A stretch of 64,000 nt of DNA from CAZTAR01 sp043813895 (GCA_043813895.1 JBDRKQ010000101.1:130366-194365), one strand, 5' to 3'. Numbered from the stretch's first letter, positions 1 through 9,113 are shown. Notes: a model not told the origin generated them from the sequence alone. Numbers and translations are program-made.

Positions 1-1814
1 TGGGTCTGTTGATGTCCCGGCCGGGCGATCGCCAGCCCTACGCTTTTGTCGAAGACACCGCAGTGGAGCCGGCGAGGCTGCGCGGCTACGTCGATCGATT
101 CCGGAAGATTCTCGAAGAGGAGCAGGTCGAAGAGGCCGGCTACTATGCGCATGCCAGTGTCGGTTGTCTGCACATCCGCCCCGTCCTGAACCTAAAGCGT
201 CGCGACGACGTCCGGCGCATGCGGCGGATAGCGGATCGTGTCAGCTCTCTGGCACTCGAATTCGGCGGCACCATGACGGGCGAGCACGGCGACGGCATCG
301 TCCGGTCCTGCTGGCTGGAAAAGATGTACGGCTCTCGACTCGTCGGGGCCTTCTCCGAGATCAAGCGCACCTTCGATCCACATGGTCTCTTCAATCCCGG
401 CAAGATCGTCGATCCGCTCCCGATGACGGAGAATCTCCGCTATTCGCCGGAGCCTCCTCGCATGGACAGTGACACGCTGCTCGACTTTGATGCACACGGA
501 GGCATCGCCGGGCTGGCGGGAATGTGCAGCGGTGTGGGCCAGTGTCGGCAGCGGCTTGTCGGGACGATGTGCCCGTCCTACACAGCCACCGGCAGGGAAC
601 TGGACTCCACGCGCGGCCGGGCCAACGCCTTGCGAATCGCCCTGTCCGGCGCTGGCCCGCTCGATGGGCTTGACGATGACGCACTCGATGAGGTCATGGA
701 GCTATGCCTGAGCTGCAAGGCGTGCAAGACGGAATGCCCTACCGGCGTGGACATGGCCAGGCTCAAGGCCGAGTGGCTCGCCTGTCGGCATCGTAGCCGA
801 GGCATCCCGGTCAGAAACCGTCTCGTCGCGGCCGCGCCGGGGCTCGCCGCATGGGGTTGCCGCTTCGCGCCGCTGAGCAACTGGGTCCTGCAATCGCGAC
901 CGATGCGCGTGCTGCTCGAATGGTTGTTCGGCCTGGATCGTCGCGTGCCGCCGCCGCGGTATGCGAGCAGGACATTCCGGCAGTGGTTCGCCGCTCGGCG
1001 CCATCGATCCGAAACCTCTCCCGCTTCGCGTGATCGCCCGCGGGTTGTCTACTTTGTGGACACCTGGACGAACTATCACACGCCACAGGTGGGCAGGGCG
1101 GCCGTGAAGGTCCTCGAAGCGCTGGGCTGCGAGGTCGTCGTCCCGCCGACGCAATGCTGCGGGCGGCCGGCGATCAGCAAGGGCGTGCTCGAACAGGCGA
1201 AACGCCTTGCGACGGCCAACATCGCCGTGCTGGCTCAGTATGCCGAGCGCGGCGTCCCGATCGTCGGCACGGAGCCGAGCTGCCTACTCACGCTCGTTGA
1301 CGAGTATCCCCAGTTCGTGCGGACCATGCAGGCGCATGCGGTCGCGGCGGCAGCACAGACGATCGAGTCGTTCGTCGCGGACATCCTGCGTCAGCGGCCG
1401 GACGCTCTGAAGTTCAAGGCCGACGGAGTACGGCTCTTGTATCACGGACATTGCCATCAGAAGGCCATCGTGGGCACCGATGCCGCTATCGGCCTGCTCG
1501 ACGCCTTTGCAGGCGACCGAGGCTCGGAGATCGACAGCGGATGTTGCGGCATGGCGGGCTCGTTCGGGCATGAGGTCGAGCACTACGATGTCGCCAAGGC
1601 CGTCGGTGAGGGGCGGCTCTTTCCGGCGATTCGCAACCGTGGGGACGCCGAGATTGCCGTGTCCGGCTTCAGCTGTCGGCAGCAGATCGCCCACCACACG
1701 GGCGTCACCTCACGGCACCTTATCGAGTACCTGGCCGACGCGCTCGACATTCCCGATGAATCGCCGCACGGAGGCGCGAATCGGATTAGAATGCCCGGCA
1801 ATGGCAACTCTTGA
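1..1814 (+). CDS. FAD-linked oxidase / Fe-S (glycolate or D-lactate dehydrogenase-like) fusion, 5' truncated
   Basis: The reading frame is already open at the window edge, so the N-terminal FAD-binding half lies outside. What is visible is the end of the FAD-linked oxidase C-terminal domain (PYAFVEDTAV, then GEHGDGIVRS and LFNPGKIVDP, the usual flavin-side motifs). A ferredoxin-like region follows with two cysteine groups (CSGVGQC...MCPSY and CLSCKACKTECPTG) for two [4Fe-4S] clusters. Last come two CCG-type motifs (CCGRPA and CCGMAGSFG) as in GlcF/HdrD proteins. Single-chain GlcD-GlcF fusions of about 1000 residues oxidise 2-hydroxy acids such as D-lactate and pass electrons on to the quinone pool or another acceptor. 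The substrate cannot be told from this part. The stop overlaps the start of the next gene by 14 bp, implying translational coupling. Confidence 0.85.
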   Translation, partial: GLLMSRPGDRQPYAFVEDTAVEPARLRGYVDRFRKILEEEQVEEAGYYAHASVGCLHIRPVLNLKRRDDVRRMRRIADRVSSLALEFGGTMTGEHGDGIVRSCWLEKMYGSRLVGAFSEIKRTFDPHGLFNPGKIVDPLPMTENLRYSPEPPRMDSDTLLDFDAHGGIAGLAGMCSGVGQCRQRLVGTMCPSYTATGRELDSTRGRANALRIALSGAGPLDGLDDDALDEVMELCLSCKACKTECPTGVDMARLKAEWLACRHRSRGIPVRNRLVAAAPGLAAWGCRFAPLSNWVLQSRPMRVLLEWLFGLDRRVPPPRYASRTFRQWFAARRHRSETSPASRDRPRVVYFVDTWTNYHTPQVGRAAVKVLEALGCEVVVPPTQCCGRPAISKGVLEQAKRLATANIAVLAQYAERGVPIVGTEPSCLLTLVDEYPQFVRTMQAHAVAAAAQTIESFVADILRQRPDALKFKADGVRLLYHGHCHQKAIVGTDAAIGLLDAFAGDRGSEIDSGCCGMAGSFGHEVEHYDVAKAVGEGRLFPAIRNRGDAEIAVSGFSCRQQIAHHTGVTSRHLIEYLADALDIPDESPHGGANRIRMPGNGNS

Positions 1815-4194
1815 ACACTCCCGCCCCATACCCGGCCCACACTGCCCGCGTGTCTCACTGGCGTTGCTCGCCGTTGCCTGGGGCGCGCAGGCGATCCTCG
1901 CACAATCCCTTCTTTTGCGCGAAGCCCTCGTCCTGATGTTCGGCAGCGAGTTTGCCTGGGGCATCGTCCTCTTTGCGTGGCTGTTGGGCGTTGCGATCGG
2001 CGGCCTGCTAGGCGGCAGACTGGCGGCTTGGCGAAGGCCGGACATCCTGCTTGTGGCAACGCTCGTCGGACTGAGTGTTGCCACGGGCGTTGAAATCTGG
2101 CTATTCCGAAGCGCCAGAGGATGGCTGGACGTTGCGGCCGGTGAACTGCTCCCGCTGCCCACGACAGCGCTCGTCGCGCTGCTCTTTATTCCGCCGGCCA
2201 GCGCACTCGTCGGCATGGCGTTTCCCCTGGCTTGCCGCCTCGTGCAGCCGGCGGACGGCCAAACAGGTGAGGGGGCCGGGCCGCTGGGTCGCATCTACGC
2301 CCTCGAATCCGCCGGCAGCCTGATTGGTGGCGCGGCGTTCAGCTTCTGGGCCGTCGAACACTTGGCGCCGATCGAAGCGGTTCTGGGCTGCGGCGCGATC
2401 ACGCTCGCCGCGTGTGCCGCGCTATTGTTTATGACCTCCGGGAAAGGACGTTACCTCCCCGTCTGTCTCTCGATCGGCGCGGCCGCTGCGCTGTGTGCGG
2501 CGGTCTTTGCTGGCGACTTCTTGGACCACCAACTCGTCGAATGCCGATGGCGGACCATCGCGCCAGGCTATGAATTGTGTGCCGAGGCGGAGTCGCGTCA
2601 CCAGAACCTCGCCATCGGGCGCCGACTCGAACAATACACGCTCTATTGCGACGGAAAGGTGTCGACGGACTTCCCCGATCCATACTCGTATGTGCCGTTG
2701 GCCCATTTCTGGATGTGCCAGCACCCTCGGCCGAATCGCGTCCTGGTATTGGGCGGCGGTGCGGAAGGGTTGCTCGCCGAGATACTCCGCCATCCGATCG
2801 AGCGTGTGGACTACGTCGAACCGGATCCTCGGCAGATCGCCCTTATCAAGCCCTTCCTGCCGGAGGTCGATCGGATTGCGCTCGCGGATCGGCGTGTCAC
2901 GGTGCACTACCAGGATGCCCGGTTCTTCATCAAGGCGCAGCGAGGCGTCTTCGATCTCGTTATCGCCCGGCTACCGGAACCGACGTCCGCTTTGCACGCG
3001 CGGTTTTACACCGACGAGTTCTACGCAGAGCTGCGCCGCGCGATGACGGGCGCGGGCGTCTTCTGTACGACCGTGGCAGCAGCGCCCGGCGAGTTTACGG
3101 AGGCGTCGGCCGAATACGTCGCATCCGTCCGCGCGACCCTGCGCCGGAACTTTCCTGAGGTCGTCCTTAGCTGGGGCAACCCGGCGCACGTCCTCGCAGC
3201 TACCAGGACCGGCCTCATTTCGATCGACCCCGAGGAACTCATTCGCCGTTATGTCGAGCGCGGCGTGCAGTCCGACCTCTTCAACCTTCTCTGGTTCGAG
3301 GGCGCGACGGACTGGTTCGATCCCGACAAGGTCCGCCGCAGGGCCGCCGAACTCGGCGCCGTCGTCAGCCCGCCGATCAGCACCGACCTGCGCCCCACGG
3401 TCTATATGCAGCGCCTCGTCATGTGGGAGCGTATGACGGGCGGCCGGGAAGGCGGCTTCATCGAACACCTGCGCTCTGTCCGCTGGAATCAACTCGTCGC
3501 CGCGGTCGCCGCCGTTTGCGCGATCGTCGTGATCGGCTGCCGCATCCGAGGCGGACCCAGGGCCGGTTGGACAAGCGGCGCCATTGTGCTATCCGTCGGA
3601 ACAACGGGCTTCGTGACAATGGCTCTGAGCATCATCTGGCTCTTCGCCTTCCAGAACCTCTACGGCTATGTTTATCAGCGCATCGGCTGGATCATCGCGA
3701 TCTTCATGGGTGGGCTCGTGATCGGCTGCTGGCTCGTCAATCAAAGCTCGAAACGAATCTCCCCGGCCACGCGGCTCTCGATATACCTCTGGCGACGACT
3801 CATCGCCGTCGACGTGTTGCTCGCCGCCCTGGCACTCGCCGTCCCGTTCGCATTGCCGGCCCTCGCCTCGATGCAAACCTTAGGACCGACACTGGCGATC
3901 GTCGAATGGACCATCTCGATCCTCGTTGCCGCGACCGGCGTTCTCGGCGGCGCATCCTTCGCGCTGGCCGGCGGGCTTCAGCTTGCAGCGTCGCGACACA
4001 TCGGAGCCGCAGCAGGCAGCATCGTCGGCGCGGACCACGCCGGGGCCTGCGCCGGCGCCCTCGTCACCGGGATCCTCCTGGTGCCGATCTTCGGCACATC
4101 CGCCGCAGCCATGCTGCTAATTGCCATGAAGCTCGTGTCGGTCGCGGTGCTCATGCCGGCGCGACTCGCCCTTCCGGACACATCGGGAAGATGA
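1801..4194 (+). CDS. Membrane protein with spermidine synthase-like domain (fused MFS/spermidine synthase type)
   Basis: About 797 residues from the ATG that overlaps the upstream stop. The N-terminal third is a block of about seven hydrophobic segments (for example ALLAVAWGAQAILAQSLLL and LLGVAIGGLLGG). A soluble Rossmann methyltransferase-like domain in the middle has VLVLGGGAEG (nucleotide or decarboxy-SAM-binding loop) and DYVEPDPRQ (acidic residue after strand 2). A second membrane block of about seven helices follows residue 560. This architecture is the fused MFS/spermidine synthase family, common in planctomycetes, whose real substrate is mostly unknown. True spermidine synthase activity is doubtful, since the acidic aminopropyl-acceptor residues were not clearly found. 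Overlap with the oxidase gene suggests a shared membrane-associated redox role, but that is inference. Confidence 0.75.
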   Translation: MATLEHSRPIPGPHCPRVSLALLAVAWGAQAILAQSLLLREALVLMFGSEFAWGIVLFAWLLGVAIGGLLGGRLAAWRRPDILLVATLVGLSVATGVEIWLFRSARGWLDVAAGELLPLPTTALVALLFIPPASALVGMAFPLACRLVQPADGQTGEGAGPLGRIYALESAGSLIGGAAFSFWAVEHLAPIEAVLGCGAITLAACAALLFMTSGKGRYLPVCLSIGAAAALCAAVFAGDFLDHQLVECRWRTIAPGYELCAEAESRHQNLAIGRRLEQYTLYCDGKVSTDFPDPYSYVPLAHFWMCQHPRPNRVLVLGGGAEGLLAEILRHPIERVDYVEPDPRQIALIKPFLPEVDRIALADRRVTVHYQDARFFIKAQRGVFDLVIARLPEPTSALHARFYTDEFYAELRRAMTGAGVFCTTVAAAPGEFTEASAEYVASVRATLRRNFPEVVLSWGNPAHVLAATRTGLISIDPEELIRRYVERGVQSDLFNLLWFEGATDWFDPDKVRRRAAELGAVVSPPISTDLRPTVYMQRLVMWERMTGGREGGFIEHLRSVRWNQLVAAVAAVCAIVVIGCRIRGGPRAGWTSGAIVLSVGTTGFVTMALSIIWLFAFQNLYGYVYQRIGWIIAIFMGGLVIGCWLVNQSSKRISPATRLSIYLWRRLIAVDVLLAALALAVPFALPALASMQTLGPTLAIVEWTISILVAATGVLGGASFALAGGLQLAASRHIGAAAGSIVGADHAGACAGALVTGILLVPIFGTSAAAMLLIAMKLVSVAVLMPARLALPDTSGR

Positions 4195-4320
4195 ATCTCA
4201 GGCAGGGGTTCACTCTGGGCTCCACGAGCGGCTTGACAGCGCGTGACAGCATTGGCAACAAGCCTACATCGTGTTCGCTGGTCAATGTGCGCCAGTCCCT
4301 GGCGTGATTCAAGATTCAAT

Positions 4321-4393
4321 GTCGCGGTGGACGCCCCTGTCAGCCGTTCAGAAGGTCCGGTGTTCCTAGTCCGATACGGTCGGCGGACGCGAT
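4321..4393. repeat. Dispersed palindromic repeat, GTAGCGGCCGACGC family (degenerate copy)
   Basis: This stretch (GTCGCGGTGGACGCCCCTGT ... GTCGGCGGACGCGAT) is a diverged relative of the copy at 29668-29741, sharing GACGCCCCTGTC-GCCGTT, a middle GTCCG and a closing GGACGC. A related, better palindrome lies at 38851-38931. All lie between genes. They are probably REP-like elements of the host genome. Confidence 0.55.
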
Positions 4394-4428
4394 GCTGTTT
4401 TTTCACGTGTTATAAAATGTGAAAATTC

Positions 4429-4458
4429 TTGACCATCACCGATCCGCGCCGATACAAT
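4429..4458 (+). promoter_or_regulatory. Sigma-70-type promoter for the 4.47-4.77 kb RNA unit
   Basis: TTGACC at 4429-4434 and TACAAT at 4453-4458 are separated by 18 bp. A start near 4465 would give a roughly 300-nt transcript ending at the terminator at 4730-4765. No annotated gene begins directly downstream. Confidence 0.5.
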
Positions 4459-4464
4459 AACGGT

Positions 4465-4765
4465 GTAGGCACTGTGCTTCGTCAAGCGATTCTCAAATAT
4501 GGGCGGGATGAGTTTGGCGTCGGACATGCTTGCCGCGGAACGGCCACACCGTTTCGTGTGTGTTCGCCGGCGACGGTCGGCGAACGGGACAAGGCCCGGC
4601 GGTCGAGTGAACGACGTCCGGGAGGTCCGCCCTTCGAGAGGAGGTGATCTGTGGAATTTGGTATATGTACGAGGTGGCTGCCGTAACGCAGCGAACGTGG
4701 CTGCTTTTACCGCAGCAACCGTAATCTTGCCCGCCGGCGTTATTCTGAACGTCGGCGGGCCTTTT
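4465..4765 (+). ncRNA. Candidate small RNA or tiny-ORF transcript with own promoter and terminator
   Basis: The segment lies between a plausible promoter and a strong intrinsic terminator and has no long convincing ORF. It contains the hairpins GCTT/AAGC near 4478 and CGCCG/CGGCG near 4570, and two tandem near-identical hairpins (GTGGCTGC ... GCAGC) at about 4672-4717. An almost perfect anti-SD match (GGAGGTGATC) ends at 4647. It precedes GTG 4649 (11 codons, MEFGICTRWLP), and in another frame ATG 4663 gives MYEVAAVTQRTWLLLPQQP, stopping just before the terminator stem. It may be a structured RNA, a leader peptide or a very small protein gene. Confidence 0.4.
4730..4765 (+). terminator. Intrinsic terminator
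   Basis: CCCGCCGGCGTT pairs with AACGTCGGCGGG around a six-base loop (ATTCTG) and is followed by CCTTTTCTT. This is one of the strongest intrinsic terminators in the window. Confidence 0.75.
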
Positions 4766-4803
4766 CTTGCGCCGTCAGTGACATCGTTGGCGTTGGGTTC
4801 CGT

Positions 4804-4872
4804 ATCCGAGCCCCAAGCGCAAGCGAGCGGGTAATGTTTCGAAGACCCCGCGCTGGCGCTTGGGGCTCGGAT
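4804..4872. repeat. Long inverted repeat, copy A (CCGAGCCCCAAGCGC family)
   Basis: Arms of about 28 bp (ATCCGAGCCCCAAGCGC... and ...GCGCTTGGGGCTCGGAT) flank a short centre. A second copy with the same arms and a longer centre lies at 55766-55849. Both are intergenic, just upstream of housekeeping genes (cinA here, pyruvate phosphate dikinase there). Confidence 0.8.
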
Positions 4873-4921
4873 CCGCCCCGGCGTTTTGACTTTTTTCAGC
4901 CTCGGCCTTCTGATTTCGTCC

Positions 4922-6175
4922 ATGTCAGCGAATGCCCAGATTCTCAGCATCGGCGCCGAACTGACCATCGGTCGGGCCGTGGATACAAATGCAGCCTGGC
5001 TTGCGCAGCGACTGGCGAAAATCGGGATTGCCTGCTCGAAGCATGTCACGGTCGGCGATAACCGAGCGGCGGTGGCCCGGGCGATTCGCACCGCGTGCGC
5101 CGAGGCCGATCTCCTGCTCATGAGCGGCGGGCTCGGCCCGACGCGTGACGACCTGACGCGTGACGCACTGGCCGACGCCCTTGGCGTCGGGCTGAAGCTC
5201 CACACGCCCAGCCTCGACCGGATCGCGGCCTTCTTCCGGGAACGCAAGCGGACCATGACCGATGCGAACCGCGTACAGGCGATGATCCCGGAAGGGGCGA
5301 CGCCGATTGACAACACGTGCGGAACCGCCCCAGGCATTCGGGCCAGGCTCCACGATGCCGACATCTACGCCATGCCTGGTGTGCCGCGTGAGATGGAGGC
5401 GATGTTCGAGCGTGACATCCGCCCGGCACTGGCGGCGCGTGGCGGCGGCTGTGTGCTGCTTCAACATACGCTGCACGCGTTCGGCGCACCCGAGGCCGAG
5501 CTCGGCCATGAGATTGCCGATCTCATGCGGCCCGGCCGGAATCCGAGCGTCGGCACCAGTGCGGGCGACTGGATTATCTCGATTCGCATGGATGCCCAGG
5601 CGGACTCCGTTGATGAAGCCCGACGACTTCTGAACGCCGACGCAGCCGAAATCCGCCGCCGACTCGGTTCGGCCATCTTCGGCGAGCTGGACGACACGCT
5701 GGCCGACGCTGTGGCCAGACTCCTGATCGAACAACGCAAGACTATCTCCACGGCGGAATCCTGTACTGGTGGCCTCGTCGCCAAGCGCCTGACCGACGTC
5801 TCCGGATCGAGCGCGTACATGGTGCAGGGCTTCGTCACGTATGCGAACGAGGCGAAGCACCGGCTGCTGGAAGTCCCGATGGAGCTCATCGAAGCCCACG
5901 GCGCGGTCAGCCTCCAGGTCGCCGAGGCGATGGCGACGAACTGCCGCCGCCTCTCCGGCACGGACTACGCCCTGGCAACGACCGGCATCGCCGGCCCCAC
6001 CGGCGGCACGCCCGAAAAGCCCATCGGCCTGGTGTACATCGCCCTGGCGACGCCAAAGGAGACGATCGTCAAAGAACTCCTCTGCGGTGATAGCCTGCCG
6101 CGCCACGCCGTGCGGGATAGGACGGTGAAGTCCGCCCTGAACCTGCTGCGACTGCGGCTCATCAAGACGGCCTGA
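4922..6175 (+). CDS. cinA: CinA family nicotinamide-nucleotide amidohydrolase
   Basis: About 417 residues, full length for the CinA family. The N-terminal half is a MoCF-biosynthesis-like domain (ILSIGAELTIG at residue 6, LLLMSGGLGPTRDD near 66, and YAMPGVPREME), associated with ADP-ribose pyrophosphatase activity in characterised CinA proteins. The C-terminal half is the PncC amidase domain (STAESCTGGLVAKRL with the conserved Ser/Cys region, then ATTGIAGPTGGTPEKP), which deamidates NMN in pyridine-nucleotide salvage. The start at 4922 is chosen from the family N-terminus (MSANAQILSIGAE); the frame is open further upstream but reads through T-rich intergenic DNA. There is no clear ribosome-binding site. 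The gene stands alone, just after an inverted repeat. Confidence 0.92.
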   Translation: MSANAQILSIGAELTIGRAVDTNAAWLAQRLAKIGIACSKHVTVGDNRAAVARAIRTACAEADLLLMSGGLGPTRDDLTRDALADALGVGLKLHTPSLDRIAAFFRERKRTMTDANRVQAMIPEGATPIDNTCGTAPGIRARLHDADIYAMPGVPREMEAMFERDIRPALAARGGGCVLLQHTLHAFGAPEAELGHEIADLMRPGRNPSVGTSAGDWIISIRMDAQADSVDEARRLLNADAAEIRRRLGSAIFGELDDTLADAVARLLIEQRKTISTAESCTGGLVAKRLTDVSGSSAYMVQGFVTYANEAKHRLLEVPMELIEAHGAVSLQVAEAMATNCRRLSGTDYALATTGIAGPTGGTPEKPIGLVYIALATPKETIVKELLCGDSLPRHAVRDRTVKSALNLLRLRLIKTA

Positions 6176-6594
6176 ACACATAAGGAAAACTGAGGCGGGC
6201 CCATTTGGGTTATTGACGCATTAAGCGCAAGTCCCGATGGGCTTATTGCGCAAATGGCGCTTCGAATGGCACTTTGGCCGCCAGGCCGAACGGAAAACAG
6301 AGGTGGGCGGGACCCGTCCCGCTCGGCGGCTCCCGGGAGCGATACGCCACGCGGTAAGAAGCCTCGTTCGAGGCAGCCCGGTAAACAAACAACGCACCGG
6401 GACGGCAAAGCGGGCGGCTCCCGGGGCGATATCGAAGACACTTCTCGAAAAACTGCCCTCAACTCAAGGCGTCCGAGCCGACGGCCGATGCGCCCGTTGG
6501 AGTGGGATCCAAGACCGCTCTGTCTTGCGATGAGGGCGAACGCCGCCCGCTCGAATCGTGCATTGCGTTGCACGCACTGCTGGGGAAAGGAAGC
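6176..6594. other. Intergenic region, no gene seen
   Basis: About 420 bp between cinA and the lipoprotein gene. Short frames occur on both strands but none has a ribosome-binding site or recognisable content. Two loosely similar GGGCCCATTT/GATGGGCTTATT stretches near 6196-6245 are noted without a call. Confidence 0.5.
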
Positions 6595-8196
6595 ATGGCC
6601 ATGTTTTTGCGCAAACAGTATCTCGTTCTCGCGTTGTGCCTCGCGGTCATCAGTTGTGAAGCAGGTTGCTGGGGCGTGTGGGACTTCGGCGCATCCGGCG
6701 GAACCCTGCTGTCAGGGCGGATCAAGGTCACTGATGCGGCGAAGGTCAAGGCCAACGCCAACGCGCAGCAGCGCGCCGCGGATGAAGGCTACACCGTTGT
6801 CGCCCAGAGCGATCAGACTGGCGGGGTCTATCGCGCCGAGACCGACGCATCCGGCGATTTCCAGCTCGACATTCCCGGCTCCGAGACGGGCAACACCTTC
6901 ATGGTCTCGATTCTCGGGCCGGACGGACGGGCGGTTGGGCCGCTGCTGTTCGGGACGGCCGACGGGAACGGCCTCACCGGCCTGACGATGAATCGCGCCG
7001 CCGACCTTGGCACGATTAACCTGCCCGACGATCCGAACCAACAGGCGCTCAGTCCAGGCGTCGACGGCAATGTGGCGGATCTGGTCGCTTCGGACCTGTC
7101 CGTGCGGCTTGACGGGAACGGCGTCCCCGTGGGCCTGGCCTCCGTCGGAAAGGGCAACGACTCCCAAGGTCAGGTGGATACCCAACGACTGACCGACAAG
7201 GACCGGGATGGCTTGATCGATATGCTCGATGCCGATGATGACGGCGACGGCATCGTCGATGATTTCGACAGCGACGGTGCCGGCGGCGACGCATCGTCTG
7301 ACATCCGCGTCAACTTCTTCATGAACCTGAAGATCAGCGCCGAGCAGGCGGAAACCTACTACAGCGGCACCGACGCCCAAATCAGCAGCGTCTTGGCGAC
7401 CGACACCATCATCACCTTCGAAGCCTTGATGGAAACGGGCGCCACTCGCAGTATCACCGCCGTCGAGGTTCTCGAAACGCCGGGGCCGACTTACCTGCCG
7501 AACGCCGACCAGAGCGCGGAGACCGGGGGCGGACTGACCTACACGGATTGGGCGGGCCTCGGCTACGCCTTCGACGACGCCGGCGATCGTTTCGAGGCCT
7601 TCGTCCGACCCAACGACGAGATGGACGCCGGCGATACGTTCACCGCCGAGGTCACCTTCAACGACGGGACCACCGAGCTACACTCGCGGATGATCAACTA
7701 CGTCTTCAAGAACATCCCGAAGCTCCTCCGGTACGGCGTCTCCGGCGCGCTGACCGCCTTCGACGTCACCAACGCAACGGTCAACGGCACACCCCAGAAG
7801 CCGATTCTGTTCGACGGCACGCAGAATCTCGTCCTCGTGTACAACCCGCCGCCGGACGAGACCGGCGCGTATCTGACCGGCTGCGACTACACGTTCCAGG
7901 TATTCTACGAGGCCCAAGGAGACGGGCGTCAACTGAACGACGAAATCGATGCCGCCGCAACCTGGCCGACGTCACCGACGGGCTTCGAACGCGAGCGAGG
8001 AACTTTCGTTGTGGCCAACAGCAGCCTGACCCTTTCGGCGTCGAACACCTACACCGTGACACTGCCCAAGGAGATCTTCCCGACGACGGTGCAGACGGAT
8101 TCCGGCGCCGTGACGGTGGCCTCCTACAAGATCGACGTCACCGCGGAGGCCCCGACCGGAAATGCGGCCATCATGCTGTCGTTCAAGAAGCAATAG
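6595..8196 (+). CDS. Lipoprotein with thrombospondin type 3-like Ca-binding repeat, function unknown
   Basis: About 533 residues. The ATG at 6595 is preceded by GGGGAAAGGAAGC, a good ribosome-binding site. The N-terminus has a basic start, a hydrophobic stretch and a lipobox-like VISC near residue 20, so it is probably an outer- or cytoplasmic-membrane lipoprotein. Residues about 35-95 look like a carboxypeptidase-regulatory-type beta domain (GVYRAETDASGDFQLDIPG). Around residue 205 an Asp-rich segment (DKDRDGLIDMLDADDDGDG) is a thrombospondin type 3-like calcium-binding repeat. The remaining 300 residues are beta-rich and not recognised. It stands alone between cinA and a LOG-like gene. Surface role inferred only. 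Confidence 0.7.
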   Translation: MAMFLRKQYLVLALCLAVISCEAGCWGVWDFGASGGTLLSGRIKVTDAAKVKANANAQQRAADEGYTVVAQSDQTGGVYRAETDASGDFQLDIPGSETGNTFMVSILGPDGRAVGPLLFGTADGNGLTGLTMNRAADLGTINLPDDPNQQALSPGVDGNVADLVASDLSVRLDGNGVPVGLASVGKGNDSQGQVDTQRLTDKDRDGLIDMLDADDDGDGIVDDFDSDGAGGDASSDIRVNFFMNLKISAEQAETYYSGTDAQISSVLATDTIITFEALMETGATRSITAVEVLETPGPTYLPNADQSAETGGGLTYTDWAGLGYAFDDAGDRFEAFVRPNDEMDAGDTFTAEVTFNDGTTELHSRMINYVFKNIPKLLRYGVSGALTAFDVTNATVNGTPQKPILFDGTQNLVLVYNPPPDETGAYLTGCDYTFQVFYEAQGDGRQLNDEIDAAATWPTSPTGFERERGTFVVANSSLTLSASNTYTVTLPKEIFPTTVQTDSGAVTVASYKIDVTAEAPTGNAAIMLSFKKQ

Positions 8197-8483
8197 CGCG
8201 GCCGAGGTCGCATTGGTTCTCCGTGCTTCCGTCCGTGCAACGGCGGGGGGAGGGTTAATAGTACTACAGTTGCGCTTTATATAGATATGGCTTTTTGCGT
8301 CGCGGAGGCGACGCCAAAAGCCTATTGGACAATAGGAGAAACGAAGGCAGCTTTACGGTGGTCGCCGCCCCCCACTCGACCGTCTCAGGCAGCTTTCGCT
8401 TGGCCCCCTGGCCCCTCGGCCCCTCGGCCCCCAGAGTCCCCCCGCAGTGGACACGACCGCCCCTCTCGATTATCTACTCCCCC

Positions 8484-9002
8484 ATGAAACCATACCGAAT
8501 CCCCCAAGTTGCCATCATCGGATCGAGCCAGGCCGATGAGCAGATGTTGAAGATCGCCGAGCAGGCAGGCAAGGTCGTCGCCAAGCTGGGCGCCGCGCTG
8601 GTCACCGGCGGGCGCGGCGGCGTCATGCAGGCGGCGTCGAAGGGCTGCGCCGAAGCCGGCGGCACGGTCATCGCCGTCACGCCGCACGAGAGCATGGACG
8701 AAGTCAACCCGTACGCCCATTATCACATCCCCACCGCCATGGGCTGGGCGAGGAACTGCATCACCGGCATCGCGGGCGACGTCGTGCTCGTCATCGGCGG
8801 CATGGCCGGCACGATGAGCGAGATCGCCTACGCCTGGATGTACGGCCGTCCCATCGTCGCGATGTCCTGCTGCGAAGGCTGGTCAAAACGAATCGCCGGC
8901 CAGGCAGTGGACACGCGGCGCGACGATGTCGTCGTCGACTGCAAATCGATCGATGAACTCGAGGCGGTTCTAAAAGCGAAACTACCAGCTTCCGCTCCTT
9001 AG
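8484..9002 (+). CDS. TIGR00725-type LOG/MoCo-carrier-like Rossmann protein
   Basis: About 172 residues, typical length for the TIGR00725 branch of the LOG/lysine-decarboxylase-like superfamily. VAIIGSSQAD at the start, LVTGGRGGVMQAASKGC near 38 and the signature GGMAGTMSEIAYAW near 110 form the nucleotide- or cofactor-binding fold. Relatives include cytokinin riboside phosphoribohydrolases (PGGxGTxxE) and a molybdenum-cofactor carrier. The Arg and Glu of the active LOG motif are only partly conserved, so the activity is open. The start at 8484 is taken from the family N-terminus; the frame extends upstream without homology. No operon partner. Confidence 0.8.
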   Translation: MKPYRIPQVAIIGSSQADEQMLKIAEQAGKVVAKLGAALVTGGRGGVMQAASKGCAEAGGTVIAVTPHESMDEVNPYAHYHIPTAMGWARNCITGIAGDVVLVIGGMAGTMSEIAYAWMYGRPIVAMSCCEGWSKRIAGQAVDTRRDDVVVDCKSIDELEAVLKAKLPASAP

Positions 9003-9065
9003 CTTGATCGCCGCTGATGACATAGGCATTCTCAAGCCTGGGCTGTCCTGGCCGAACGACTTTCC

Positions 9066-9081
9066 GTGCGTTATGCGACAC
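9066..9081 (+). promoter_or_regulatory. Distal operator/UAS of sigma-54 promoter P1
   Basis: GTGCGTTATGCGACAC, with dyad core TGCG-TTA-TGCG centred at 9072, 130 bp upstream of the -24 GG of P1. It matches the proximal site 32 bp downstream at 12 or more positions and resembles the sites upstream of P2. Likely binding site of the enhancer-binding protein at 17749-19116. Confidence 0.6.
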
Positions 9082-9097
9082 CCCTCGGATTCCGGTC

Positions 9098-9113
9098 GTG
9101 CATTATGCAGCAC
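9098..9113 (+). promoter_or_regulatory. Proximal operator/UAS of sigma-54 promoter P1
   Basis: GTGCATTATGCAGCAC, whose core TGCA-TTA-TGCA is a near-perfect dyad centred at 9104, 98 bp upstream of the -24 GG and 32 bp (about three helical turns) from the distal site, so both would face the same side of the DNA. Confidence 0.62.

Noticed and set aside
4366..5364. 332-codon minus-strand frame over the cinA 5' part
   Set aside because: It is antisense to the clear CinA domain and reads through the inverted repeat; Ser/Arg-rich low-quality translation.
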